A stretch of DNA of 64,000 nucleotides, taken from positions 1,079,001 to 1,143,000 of the forward strand of contig NC_060109.1 in NCBI RefSeq assembly GCF_021155765.1, in the 5' to 3' direction. Under the pieces are notes generated by a model, which was not told where the DNA came from, searched no databases, and worked only from the letters and a program-made list of their open reading frames with translations. Positions 40,669 to 53,015 of the stretch are shown in pieces. The position numbers were made by a program, and so were the translations under genes. Source of the DNA: Diprion similis. Lineage: Eukaryota > Arthropoda > Insecta > Hymenoptera > Diprionidae. Numbering within the stretch: position 1 is the first letter of the stretch; each line of letters opens with the position of its first letter.

Positions 40669-43590
40669 ATCTAGTAATATGTGCATCAAACCCTTTAAAA
40701 CGTGAAATGATTCCCTGAATATCACTGATCGGTCGATTACGTTTGTGTCTTATCTTATAGCTCTCTAGTATTGTGTAATATAAAAATTACAATATTATAA
40801 TGTAGACAGGTTTTACTGACTGAACGATACCCAGTGTTGACGGTATTTCGATACTGCGCAGAAGGGAAAAAACAAATAAAGAGAGAACACGTATACAATA
40901 AGGAACTTGAAAGTTACTGCATTTAACTTAGTTTTTAACTTAGTAACGTAGTTAGAAAATGAGCGCTGCGTCTTCACTTTCAGCATAAATGCACAGTAAA
41001 ACTACTCATTCTTGTGTGCTTTTATTTTCTTCCGGGACCTTCGTGACAATTTCACAAACTGTTTGGATTTCGTGAAAAAATTGAAGTTGATTTGCTTTTT
41101 CTCATTCACATCTCCGATGCTATCTAATTTATAATTCACAAGTCCGACGTTACTTACTTGCTCTTTGAATGTCACTTTCAACGTGGCAATAGTTCACCAA
41201 TTATATTTATCTTCTGCTCTTGTTGAACCGCACGGCGTGGCCCAATGTGGTATCACTGTTTCAGATTATATTTATCAACGATCGCATGTAAATCATACCG
41301 ACTTGCAGACTACGGCTGCCGCAATTCATACGACAACTGTACTTTTATTCACTGATGTTCTTTCATTCGTTATATTTTTACTCGCATTACCAAAATCATC
41401 ATGGCTTTCACGTTGACGGAAGAATCTACAGACGGTCAACCCTGAAAAAATTTTCGTGGCCAGTACTCGGCCGGTAAATTGGCCTGTCTGGGCCTCGAGT
41501 CTTGAGTAGCTGTGTCGCGATCCAGTGTCTTCTTTATCGGCGGGAGCCGTTCAACGCGCAATCCCGAAGGCACAAGAAACTCCATGATGGTAACCGGCGT
41601 TACTCCTGATAGAACACACCTCCTGATCGATCTCAGAATCGCATAACGGTCACACGGGGTGAAATTCGTGATATTTTACTTTCAGAATGAGTTCTAAAAC
41701 TCTAAAAAAAATATTCAAGTATTCTTTACGGATCACAGAAAAATCTCTCTCAGTCCTCCTAACCAAAATTGATTGTTCAAATATTGTAAAACATCGCCAA
41801 TGTCAAAGACCGTGCCAAGCATGTGGGTAAAGGCATTTGTTTCTCATGAAGAATGGCGCCAAGAGGCCCATTTCCACGACTAAGGGACTCGGGGGACTCT
41901 ACGGAGAGTTTGAGAATTTGTATACATAATCAAATTTCCCGAAAGGCTTAGGAGAGCTAGAAAAAAACAACGTTGTAATGAAATGATAATGATCGATCAC
42001 GCATATACGTACAGACACCCGTGTATTATCGCCATATTCTTACAGAGCGCGGGAATTACCACAGATAAAACAATCACAGGTCAAGTAAAAAATGAGTAAA
42101 TCAAAATGAGAGACAAATATTTTGGCTGCTATCACGTGGAGAGCACGCAGATGATGAAACGAATTTGATATCATGCTTGTTATTCAAATCATAGTTGAAT
42201 TATCTCAGCACATGACTTTAATGTTGTTTTTATACACAAGGAAAAAAAACTTTAAAACGCATTTCGCAAGTTGCATCATCCACCGAACATTCCTTTGACG
42301 TAAGTTGGATGTAAAAATAACACATCAATCACCAACTATCTCCAGATATGCACTCTGCAAAGATTGCCACTCTATAAATTGACGATACATTCGGAACCAA
42401 AAGTGAGTCTCGTCGACGATATTGAATGCTTTGTGATAACATAAAAGTCTGAAACAAATAAACCGCAGTGAAGACCTTACAAAAATTATCTTTGAATAAG
42501 AATCGTGCCCAAAAGTTATCAATAAATTGCTTAAGCAAAACATTGTTCAACAAATTTTCAGGGAATGTTTTTTTTTTCTTTTGTCAATTGAGATGAATTC
42601 TTCGAGTTTTCTAAGTACAAATTAGTTTTTCAAGAACTATGAAATTTTTTAAAAAATTACCGTCCTCGAAAATTTGTAAAGGCTGTATTTACAATACTAT
42701 TCGTTCAATGTCTTGGAAACTTTTTGATTGTAATGTATAACGTTCCTGCGAAAACGTATAAAAAATTGACGATTTTTTCTCCATTTTGATAATCTTGAAT
42801 TTTCGAAAAAGAAATTTTCAAAACTATAAGAAAATTCTTTAAGAATTCACGTGTGTTCAGAATGAGCAACGACTTTATTTCAAATGAAAAAAAAAAAAAA
42901 ACCTGTCATCAGAATTTTTTCCAACAATTCATTCATAACTGTGCAGCATTATTATTATTCAGATTTAAATTTCTCATCGTCTTTGTTGTGATTGACTTTT
43001 TTCAGATTTTTATCACATCACGAAGTATTCAATAATGTCGATGATACTCACTTTTGGTACGGAATGTATAGCCAATACATCCTTAATCGAGGCAGTAAGA
43101 ATCGAGTGTACTCGGAATTGAATAGTCTCTGGTTAGCTTCCTAACTTTCGGTGATAAACGTAACGTAACGACCGTTGGTGGTGCCTATTAGGCACACCGC
43201 ACCTGACCTTGTTTGATTTTTGAAGGACGAACTTTTTTTGTGATCACTTTTTTTCAATTCAATTTTAATTTTTTTTTTGTGGGAGCAGGGGATGGTTCTT
43301 AAATTTTGCCTCCCAAGCGTAAGTATTTTTTTTTTCGGTATTTCTCTGCGTATGTCCTTTGAATAAATCCTCACAAAGGTAACTAATCTTAATCTCTAGC
43401 GTAAGATTATTTAAAATAGGTTTCATGGACGATTTACAAAAATGAGTCCCTCAGGCACACCGCGTCTGGCTCAAGGAATCTCCCAGTGCACCCAAAGGAG
43501 ACTTTGAGGACGACCCCACCTCTTGTCTGATGCGGTTTCTCCCATTTCGGGGAATTTCCAGAAATAATGATAAACAAACAAAGACGGAGC
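40669..43590. other. Spacer C-D of the array
   Basis: Identical to spacer B-C until 42113. It then continues with a shortened, diverged version of the same spacer (for example 42325-42543 against 37106-37324), rejoining closely at about 43106. No gene is supported. Confidence 0.5.
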
Positions 43591-43639
43591 TGATAACTCG
43601 TATCTATATCTGAACCGCGGAATGAGCGAGCGTCTCAGT
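43591..43639 (+). promoter_or_regulatory. Core promoter of array copy D
   Basis: TGATAA at 43591-43596, TATATC at 43605-43610, TCAGT at 43635-43639; +1 at 43637, leader 28 nt. Confidence 0.7.
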
Positions 43640-43664
43640 ATCCGATGGATTTTGTTGCGGTACG

Positions 43665-46600
43665 ATGTACAAATCCGCGGCGATTCTCGTGCTGTTGGTT
43701 GGAACGGCGTGTGCGTTTCCACCCAAAAATATCTTGGGGAAATCGGTAGCCGAGGATGCCACCGATAAAAAGGCTCCGGAAGTGCCGCCGCAAGGATCGG
43801 AGGTCGAAAGTCAGAAGGAAGATGCCACCCGGGAGTCTGACGACGAACTGACCCCGACCATCGCGCTTTCGCGAACCGAGACGCCGTCGCCAGCATCATC
43901 CGATCGAAGCACCGAGGTGAAACCGAATTTCGAATCAGAGCTGGTAGCGTGCAGTACCCAAATTTGCAAACGATTTTCGACGTGAAATTCTGAATCGTCG
44001 TGCTTTTGATTAGTCGGAATTTCGATAGTCTGAATTCCAAAAGGGTCGAAATGATCGCGAATCATCAAGGTTTCGAATATGTAGTTCAAATCGGCGATAA
44101 TACTCTAAATATCGAACGATCCTCACCGATTATGGTAGAATTGGAGAACACTTTCGGAAATAAAAAATCGCCAGCATTTCAACCGCTCTCGAAATTTACC
44201 ATTTTCGAATTGCGATTCAGTGGGAAAGCTTATCAATGCCAATTTTGATCCGCATGCACTTAATAAGATTTGGATTACAGTCCCGTTGATTGGAGAAATG
44301 TCATTATTTCGTCCGCACGAAGCAAAGTTGCTACAATTTTCAAACAATCGGCAAAGGCCTTGTGCTTGAAAGTGAAAGAATTTCTCCCATTTTTCAAGTT
44401 ACCAAAAAGAAAACGTGAATTCGGAACTAGAGATTATTTAATCATTGTTTTTTTGACCTAGTATAAAGATGTCCATTTCGAAAAATAGATGATTGGATTA
44501 AAGAAATGTCATGATCGAAGGACAAGAGTTCTGCAATGGACGTTTCTTGCTCACAATTTGGACTTTTGTTCATTACGCATTTGTATTGTGTAATTGATGG
44601 CGTTGCATTATTAAAATCGTTTTATTATGTCTGACAGGAAATCGAAGAGCCAAAAAAGTTGTGTGACAAGACTGCGACGGGTTGTAATTTGCTCGATGAA
44701 CTTGCACCACGTCAGAAAAGAAACACTCGAACGCTCCGGTTGGATGAGACTTTAAATATTCCGCTTGACAAGCTGAGATTAATAGATATCTCGAAAATGA
44801 GGAAAGCCAATCTTCTGAGCCATAACACGGAAGTACCATATTTTCCGGGGTCCGACATGAACGAACCTCTGGAGGGTACGATGATAGTTTACGACGACTC
44901 AGATGTTAAACGAATTTACATATCGGATGTTTCACCAGTTGATATAAAAAGTGATGGTTCGATATCAATATCGCTTGGAGAAGTGAAGGTTCCCATTGAC
45001 ATTTCAGGGGATAATTCCGGCAGTGAGACGAGCGCCAATGAAGTGAAAAAACTTAAAGAAGAGAATCAAGTGATGAAGAAGAAATTGGAGAAGGCGGAAG
45101 AAGAGCTGGCACAGCAAACAAAGAAGTACAACGAGGAGAAAAATCGAGTAGAAGAGAACTGGAAGAAGGTATTAGAGGAGACCAAACAGAAAGAAGATCA
45201 AGAACGTAAGACGCTGCAGGAGAAGTATGAGGAAGCGATGAAGGAATTGAAGCAAGAATTACATGATCTGAAGGAAGGGTCACAACAGCAACCCAACACC
45301 TTCACGGCGGTGATACGAAAAGAAAGGAAAGAGTGCAAGAAGGCATTGGAGGATTATAAATCGACGACAGAAAAGGGACTTAAAACTCTTCAGCAGAAAA
45401 ATGACGCAGAGGTCAAGGCGTTGGTAGAAGAATTAGCTGATTTGGAAGTGAAGTTTGATCAGCAGTCCAGAAATTTCACAAGAACGGTGCAGGAAGAAAA
45501 AAAAGCCTGGGAGGAGGCGTTGAAGGACAACGAAAAAGGAGAAAACCAGGAACGTGAGAAGCTGCCGGAGAAGTATGATGAAGCGATGAAGGAATTGAAG
45601 GAAGTATTACATGATTTGAAGAAAGAGTCACAAAAGCAATTCAACATCTTCACGACAATGATACAAGAAGGAAAGAAAGAGTGCGAGAAGTCATTGAAGG
45701 ATTATAAAGCGACAGCAGAAAAGGGACTTAAAACTCTTCAGCAGAAAAATGACGCAGAGGTCAAGGCGTTGGTAGAAGAATTAGCTGATTTGGAAGTGAA
45801 GTTTGATCAGCAGTCTAGAAATTTCACAAGAACGGTGCAGGAAGAAAAGAAAGCCTGGGAGGAGGCGTTGAAGGACAACGAAAAAGGAGAGAAACAGAAA
45901 TGTAAGACGCTGCAGGAAAAGCATGATGCAGTGGTGAAGGGATTAAAGGAAGAAATACATGATTTGGAGAAAGGGTCACAACAGCAATCCGACACCGTCA
46001 CGGCGGTGATACAAAAAGAAAGGAAAGAGTGCAAGAAGGCATTGGAGGATTATAAATCGACGACAGAAAAGGGACTTAAAACTCTTCAGCAGAAAAATGA
46101 CGCAGAGGTCAAGGCGTTGGTAGAAGAATTAGCTGATTTGGAAGTGAAGTTTGATCAGCAGTCCAGAAATTTCACAAGAACGGTGCAGGAAGAAAAGAAA
46201 GCCTGGGAGGAGGCGTTGAAGGACAACGAAAAAGGAGAAAACCAGGAACGTGAGAAGCTGCCGGAGAAGTATGATGAAGCGATGAAGGAATTGAAGGAAG
46301 TATTACATGATTTGAAGAAAGAGTCACAAAAGCAATTCAACATCTTCACGACAATGATACAAGAAGGAAAGAAAGAGTGCGAGAAGTCATTGAAGGGTTA
46401 TAAAGCGACAGCAGAAAAGGGACTTAAAACTCTTCAGCAGAAAAATGACGTAGAGGTCAAGGCGTTGGTAGAAGAATTAGCTGATTTGGAAGTGAAGTAT
46501 GATCAGCAGTCCAGAAATTTCACAACAACGGTGCAGGGAGAAAAGCAAGCTTGCGAGGAGATGTTGAAGGGCAACGAAGAAGAAGAAAACCAGGAACGTA

Positions 46601-46923
46601 AGAAGCTACAGGAAAAACGTGACGATGAAATAAAATCATTGAAGGCAAGCTTGACGAAGGCAGAGCAACTCTCAAACGACTTAGCGACAAAAATGAGTCT
46701 GGTATCCACGAATCGCGATATGAACCTGGAGGCAGAGAAGGAAATCTGCAACAACCAACTAACTGAACAAACGAAGCGGGCGAAGGAGGAACTCGCGGAA
46801 CGGGAGGACAGGATAAAGGAGCAGGACTCCCGTATAACAACACTAGAAGAACTTTTGGAACCATGTCGCAGACTTTTGCGAAATTCGAAATCTTTTTGTG
46901 AAACCTTTCAAGACGGGGAATGA
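43665..46923 (+). CDS. Array copy D: secreted coiled-coil proprotein, 845 aa, 8 modules (2 exons)
   Basis: Exon 1 43665-43916, exon 2 44638-46923 (761 residues). Longest member. The cleavage site is RQKR at 109-112 (R-x-K-R kept). The domain after it resembles B and C at its start, but the stretch before the coiled coil (DGSISISLGEVKVPIDISGDNSGSET) resembles A, E and F, so D looks mosaic. The coiled coil contains four 116-residue dyads, that is eight 58-residue modules, visible in DNA as a 348-bp tandem repeat; adjacent dyads are almost identical, which implies recent expansion. Three of the four modules of one type have Trp (KKAWEEAL) where others have Cys. The C-terminus is distinct (LEELLEPCRRLLRN...). 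Confidence 0.85.
45300..46610 (+). repeat. 348-bp tandem repeats inside exon 2 of copy D
   Basis: Equivalent positions recur every 348 bases, for example the agtccagaaatttcaca/agtctagaaatttcaca motif at about 45463, 45811, 46159 and 46507. Each 348-bp unit equals two related 58-codon modules. The frame is kept because 348 is divisible by 3. Confidence 0.85.
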
Positions 46924-47982
46924 TTTCCTGAATATCACTGATCGGTCGATTACGTTTGTGTCTTATCTTATAGCTCTCTAAAAAATAATGTATTGTGTAA
47001 TATAAATATTACAATATTATAATGTAGACAGGTTTTTGCTGACTCAACGATACCCAGTGTTGACGGTATTTCGATTCTGCGCAGAAGGGAAAAAACAAAT
47101 AAAGAAAGAACACGTATACAATAAGGAACTTGAAAGTTAATGCAAATTATGTAAAATGTCTTAGCTACACATTTAACTTTGTTTGTTTTACGGGATAAAA
47201 TTTCACGTACAATGCAAATTATTCTGCGGTAGGTCAAAGTATTCACATAAATCATCTTTCACAGAACCGTTTCACCCGATTGAACCCTTAAGTGAACGCC
47301 ACCAGGTCAACAATCCGGACGTACATCTCTGTGTGATTGTGTAAGATCTATGCACACACGCATTTTATTTATAAAGAAGTCATCGAATTTACGTGAATAA
47401 TAGTAGTCATTCTGTACTTGCTCTTTGAAAGTCACTTGCAACGTGGCAATTGTCCACCAATTTTATTTAACTTTTGCCCTCGTTGAACCGCACGGCTTGG
47501 CCCAATGTGGTATCACTGTTTCAGGTTATATTCATCAACGATCGCATGTGAATCGTACTTTATTCACTGATGTTCATCAATTCGTCATATTTTTACTCGC
47601 ATCACCAAAATCATCAAAGCTTTTACGTTGACGGAAGAATCTAAAGACAGTCCCTAAAAAAATTTTCGTGACCAGTACTCGGCCGGTAAATTGGCCTGTC
47701 TGGGCCTCGAGTCTCGAGAAGCCTCTTTGTCTTTCATTGTGTCTTCTTTATCGGCGGGAGCCGTTCAACGTGCAATCCCGTAAGGCACAAAATACTCCAT
47801 CAGGGTAACCGACTTTATGGGGGCAAATAAGTATAGACGCTTCAAAGAATTCAATTTTTCTTTCATCAATCACTTGTCAAACCATTCAAAAATGTAGTCT
47901 TCAAATTTCAAGTAAAAATTCCAATTCGTTCCAAAAAAGTTATCAGCGATTAGACGTAAGCCGATAAAATCGACGCGATTCC

Positions 47983-48111
47983 TTAGACAACAAGGAAGCT
48001 CGAGTAGCTCAAAAAGATATGTTGCAAGCTGAGAACGAAGCATATGAAGCTGAAGACGGATTGCTATGTAATATGGTGCTGGAATCGCTGTTTAACCAGC
48101 AAGTTGGTTGA
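47983..48111 (+). pseudogene. Orphan coding-like fragment in spacer D-E
   Basis: A frame running LDNKEARVAQKDML... to ...FNQQVG then TGA looks protein-like (Glu/Ala/Gln-rich) but has no start or obvious partner exon. A close copy in spacer E-F at about 54157-54270 ends earlier. It may be the remnant of an exon or of a mobile element; the source is not recognised. Confidence 0.3.
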
Positions 48112-48534
48112 ATTGATTCATTTCTCCCTTCAATTTACCTTTTCTGCTACTTTAGTTTCAAACGCGTTTTTTTCGAAAGGGCTTTTTTCGAATTTGCGTA
48201 GACTCTAGCACGAAAGGTTTTCAACTAGTCATATTGAAATTTGGTATTTAATATGTTTATATAAATACACTTTGTCTGAACTTAAATCCTTGGTAATATT
48301 GTTTGTTTAAAGTATTTTTTATTGTACTAAAACGTACGAAAAAATGGCAAAAAATCATGCTTTATGTTCGCACCCCTCTAAAAAATACTAATGTAAATTT
48401 TTTTTTTGAATTCTTGACAAATTTTACGTTTACTCTAAAATTATCAAAGTTCCACACAAACTCTGTTCATGGAGATTAGTATCAAGTGAAGATTACCGAT
48501 GTCGCAGCAATACTTCTTTCCAAGTTATGTGAAC

Positions 48535-49519
48535 TAGGCCAAGAGCCGCGTATTTTTTTTTCTGCAATCTTCTACACACCAATTTAATTGATGCAAATTA
48601 ATTTTTTGACGAAAACGGACTGAAACATTCATTTTCATACAAAAAGTGGCACGTTATTTTATGCAGTGAGTCTCATGTATGAGAAAATTAATTTGCATCA
48701 ATTAAACTCTGTTATCCCCTTCTTCACCTTTTCCTTCTCATTATTATTATCATTATTATTATTTTTATTACTATTCAACTAAATTAATCTAATTACGGAT
48801 CCGGGAGTCCGTCACTCCGTGCATAAGGCATTTCCTCTGCCATGAAAAAAAAGAAATAACTAAATAAATTCATATTATAAATAATATACTATAAAATAAA
48901 ATAATGTAATAAAAATATAATATAATAATAACATTCATTATTATTTATAATAGTAGTATTAATAATTTCTGAACATCTTATGCCGTTTTATCCGATACGA
49001 AATGTTTTCCGCTCGTAGTAACGAGCAACATTTCCACTGATAATTTACGAGGTGCAAGTTTTATCAAGCTATAGCTCTTAAAGTATACATTTCACGGAAA
49101 AAAGTGTCAGATAAGATTTATAGGAAATTTTATGTTCTACAAATTTGGTTATTGCCATTTTTCATGTATCATCAATTGTTAACTATATATTTAGCAATAA
49201 ACAAATTAAGAAAGGTTAGGGGGGGGGGGGGGGTTTAAATAAAAATCTATGCATTGTACAGAAAAAATTTATAATCAAAAGTTGTAGAGAATGTTATTAT
49301 CTACGAAAATGATTTCTACTATTTTTGTCGTGTGATGCACGGTTCACGAGATATTTGATAAAACGTCTTTTCCAAGATGGCGGCTAACGCGGGCACCCCC
49401 CGTGACGCAAACCTTGCATTTATATTCAGTGGACACCCCTGAACATGTTCCAACAATAAAATTTGGAATGTAGAAGATTGCATTACGAACCTTGTTTTCT
49501 TGCTCTGGCTCTTGGCCTA
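48535..49519. mobile_element. 985-bp terminal-inverted-repeat element in spacer D-E
   Basis: Perfect 13-bp TIRs, TAGGCCAAGAGCC at 48535-48547 and GGCTCTTGGCCTA at 49507-49519. A second inner inverted repeat (aattgatgcaaattaa / ttaatttgcatcaatt) lies near the left end. The paralogous spacer E-F reads straight through (gtgaactacagaaaat), so this is an insertion with an apparent 3-bp AAC duplication. No transposase ORF. Includes a G-run at 49219-49233. Confidence 0.75.
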
Positions 49520-49710
49520 AACTCCAGAAAATATTTTACACGTAAATTGGATGTAAAAATAACACATCAATTACCAACGAGCTGCAGACATGCGTTTTAC
49601 AAATATAGCCCGTTAAACATTAAGCGGTGACCCCTGTCCTATTGTCCAAAGAACTTTTTTACCATACATAGGAAATTCCAAGGGAAATCATTAACACACA
49701 GGCACGGGGC

Positions 49711-49759
49711 TGATAACTCGTATCTATATCTGAACCGCGGAATGAGCGAGCGTCTTAGT
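49711..49759 (+). promoter_or_regulatory. Core promoter of array copy E
   Basis: TGATAA at 49711-49716, TATATC at 49725-49730. The initiator reads TTAGT at 49755-49759, one base off the TCAGT of the other copies. Confidence 0.6.
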
Positions 49760-49784
49760 ATCCGAGGGATATTGTCGTGGTACG

Positions 49785-51948
49785 ATGTACAAATTTGCGG
49801 TGATTCTCGTGCTGCTGGCTGGAACGGCGTGTGCGTTTCCACCCAACAATATCTGGGAGGAATCGGTAGCCGAGGATGCCGTCGATGAAAAGGCTCCGGA
49901 AGTCTCGCCGCAAGGATCGGAGGTCGAAAATCAGAAGGAAGGTGCCACCCGGAAGTCTGACGACGAACTGACCCCGACCATCGCGATTTCGCGAACCAAA
50001 ACGCCGTCGCCAGCATCATTCGATCGAAGCACCGAGGTGAGACCGAATTGCGAATCAGAGCTGGTAACGTGCAGTATCCAAATTTGCAGACGATTTTCGA
50101 CGCGAAATTCTGAATCGCCGTGCTTTTGAATAGTCGGAATTTCGATGGTCTGAATTCCAAAAGGGTCAAAATGATTGCGAATCATCAAGGTTTCGAACAT
50201 CAGTTCAAATCAGCGATAATAACCTAAATATCGAAGGTTCCTCACCGATTATGGAAAAATTGGAGAATACTTTGGGAAATAAAAAATCGTCAGCGTTTCG
50301 ACCGCTCTCGAAATCGACCATTTTCGAATTTCGATTCAGTGGGAAGTTGATCAATGCCAATTTTGATCCGCATGCACTGATCAAGAATTGGACTAATTGA
50401 AAGTGAAAAAATTTTTCCCATTTTTCAAGTTACCAAAAAGAGAATAAATTTCGAGACCAAAGATTATTCTGTCAATCCGTTGACTATAAAATGAATATGT
50501 CGTCTCAAGATACCTTTATTTGAGTAAATAAACACTTTTTGGACGATTTTAAGATGTTTTGGACATATTTCGGAAATAAACATATTTTTTCAAGATTTCC
50601 GTTATTCTGGCAATGTAAGAATAATTCTCCAAAACGAAAAGCGGCAATCGACTCGTCAAAAACTTGAAGGTCAAAATTCGGAAGAGTCATCATTGCGAAT
50701 GGCCGATATATCGAAATTTCAAACACGTGGAAATAAAATAACGGAAGATAAATTGTTCGGAATCTATAGTCACCGGTTGGTAGTCATTCTAATCAGCGAA
50801 ACTTTCAAAAATCAAGATTTCGAAAAATTCATCTTTCGTTATTTTCTTTTCACATATTTGAAATTTCGATATATCGGCCATTTGCAATATTGGCCCATCC
50901 AAGTTTTGACCCCCCACCCGGAAAAATTTGTTCTTTCGTTATTGAAGGATAAGAGTTTCGCAATAGACGTTTCTTGCTCAAAATTTAGACTTTCTTCATT
51001 ACGCATTTGTAATATGTAATTGATAACATTGCATTATTAACATCGTTTTATTATGCCCGACAGGAGAGCGAAGAGCCAAAAAAGTTGTGTGAGGAGGATG
51101 CGGCGGGCTGTGATTTGCTCGGTGAACTTGCATCGCGTCGAAAGAGAACCATCGAAACGCTTCCGTTGGATCAGCCTCTGAATATTCCGATCGAAAGCTT
51201 GGGAATAATAGATTTCTCCAACATTGAGATACCAAATTTTTCGATCGATAACGCGGAAGTATCAAATCATGTACAGATTAACTTACAAGATTTTTCGCAA
51301 TTCGATATGAACAAACTTCTGGAGAATGGGATAATAGTTAACGACGGCTCACATATTGGAGAAATTAAAATAACGAATGATTCACCGGTTGAGATAAGAA
51401 GTGATGACTGGATAGCAATATCGTTTGGAGAAGTGAAGATTCCCATTGACATGCCAGGGGATAATTCCGGCAGTGAGACGAGCGCCAATGAAGTGAAAAA
51501 ACTTCAAGAAGAGAATGAAGTGATGAAGAAGAAATTGGAGAAGGCGGAAGAAGACCTGGCACAGCAAACAAAGAAGTACAACGAGGAGAAAAATCGAGTA
51601 GAAGAGAACTGGAAAAAGGTATTAGAGGAGACCAAAGAGAAAGAAGATCAAGAACGTAAAACGCTGCAGGAAAAACATGACGCTGAAATAGAATCATTGA
51701 AGGCAAGCTTGACGACGGCAAACCAATTCTCAGTGAACTTAGCGGCAAAACTGAATCAGCAAACCATTAATTGCAATACCAACCTGGAGGCAGAGAAGGA
51801 ACGCTGCATCAACCAACTAACCGAACGAACGACGCAGGCGGAGATAAGACGCACACAACTAGAAAACAGTTACAATGACATTATAAAGCAGAAGGAGATG
51901 GAAATACAAGAACTTATAATCGTTTGTAAACGAATTGACCCGAGGTAG
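49785..51948 (+). CDS. Array copy E: secreted coiled-coil proprotein, short form, 378 aa, no modules (2 exons)
   Basis: Exon 1 49785-50036, exon 2 51064-51948 (294 residues), intron 1,027 bases. The signal peptide is MYKFAVILVLLAGTACA. CEEDAAGC and RRKR at 109-112 match copy A, as does the following domain (TIETLPLDQPLNIPIESLGIIDFSN). The coiled coil goes directly from the SANEVKKLQEENEVMKKK start to the C-terminal segment without any full 58-residue module. The C-terminal cysteine region (INCNTNLEAEKERC) is kept. Together with F it shows the minimal architecture. Confidence 0.85.
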
Positions 51949-53015
51949 AAACATGTGTAACAAACCCCTCAAGACGTGGAATGATTCTTTGAATATCACT
52001 GATCAGTCGGCTACTTTTGTTTCTTGTTACATGTATAAAAGATAATGTATTGTGTAATATAAAAATTGCAAAGTAGACAGTTTTTTCTCACTCAACGATA
52101 CCCGGTATTTATAGGATTTCTATGAACAAAATTTCCCAAATTCCACCAACATCGCCAGTTCACGATCCCGGAGTACAAACGGCACTGCACAAGTTTCACT
52201 CGGCAACTTTAGATCTACTGCGACGCATTGTCACATAATCTGTACAGAAGCGAAGTCTCATTTTGTTTCGGATCGCAAACAAGTTATCCGGGAGGGGGAT
52301 TCAGCAATGAACGTTACTCTACAATCCGAAATATTCCGACAATCAATCTCTCCGAACGAAGTGGGAACAATGCTCGGCAGTCTTCAAGAAAGAAACGACA
52401 AAAATTTATTTATAAAACACGTATACGATAAGGAACTTGAAAGTCGATGCAAATTATGTAAAATGGTTCAGCTACACATTCAACTCCGTTTCGTTTTACG
52501 GGATGAAATTTCACGTACAGTCGTGCGAATCATTCCGCGATATGGCAAAGTATTCACATAAATCATTTTTTACAGAACCGTATCACCTGATCGAATCCTT
52601 GAATGAACGCCACTAGCTCAACAATCCGGAAGTACATCTCCGTGTGATTGTGTAGGATCTATGCATACATGCATTTTATTAATAAAGAAGTCATCAAATT
52701 GACGTAAATAATAACGACAAGGAGACTTCGAATTTGGAATTTGACCACCACGTACAAACACGAACGCAATAACAAAAATAATTACACAGGCTGGTCAACT
52801 TTACGACACCCTGTATTAATCGAGATTCTCGCATGTTTATACTATGGAAAAACTGAAAAAAGTTATGTAAATTATATATCCGCATATTTAGAGCGTGAAT
52901 GACATGCGGTGAATAAAAATTGTATTATTATAATTCAATGTAAACGTAAAAAAATTCATGTGCCACCGACATCGAAAATGAGACTTGCGTCTTCATTTCA
53001 GCATAGATGCACCGT

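Larger units (their letters stand above)
36695..42113 (+). repeat. 5.4-kb tandem duplication, unit 2 (contains copy C)
   Basis: Second copy of 31295-36713; directly tandem, same orientation. Perfect identity over more than 5.4 kb including introns and spacers means either very recent duplication, gene conversion or an assembly duplication. Confidence 0.9.
46924..49710. other. Spacer D-E of the array
   Basis: Contains a 3' UTR like that of B/C, a decayed version of the 83-codon segment (47425-47631), the 43-codon orphan ORF fragment at 47983-48111, and the TIR element at 48535-49519. The parts around these align with spacer E-F. Confidence 0.5.

Noticed and set aside
43471-44040. Long minus-strand ORF (189 codons) opposite exon 1 of copy D, with equivalents opposite the other exon 1 copies
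   Set aside because: It mirrors the conserved sense exon; its length varies between copies with single changes, it crosses the sense promoter and intron, and the sense frame has signal peptide, splice sites and promoter.
45300-46610. Regular 348-bp spacing considered as a CRISPR-like or satellite array
   Set aside because: The repeats are in-frame coding modules of copy D in a eukaryotic gene, with no spacers.
52307-52561. 84-codon ORF after copy E
   Set aside because: The matching sequence after copy A is broken by a stop and after copy F is fused to unrelated spacer, so coding is unlikely.
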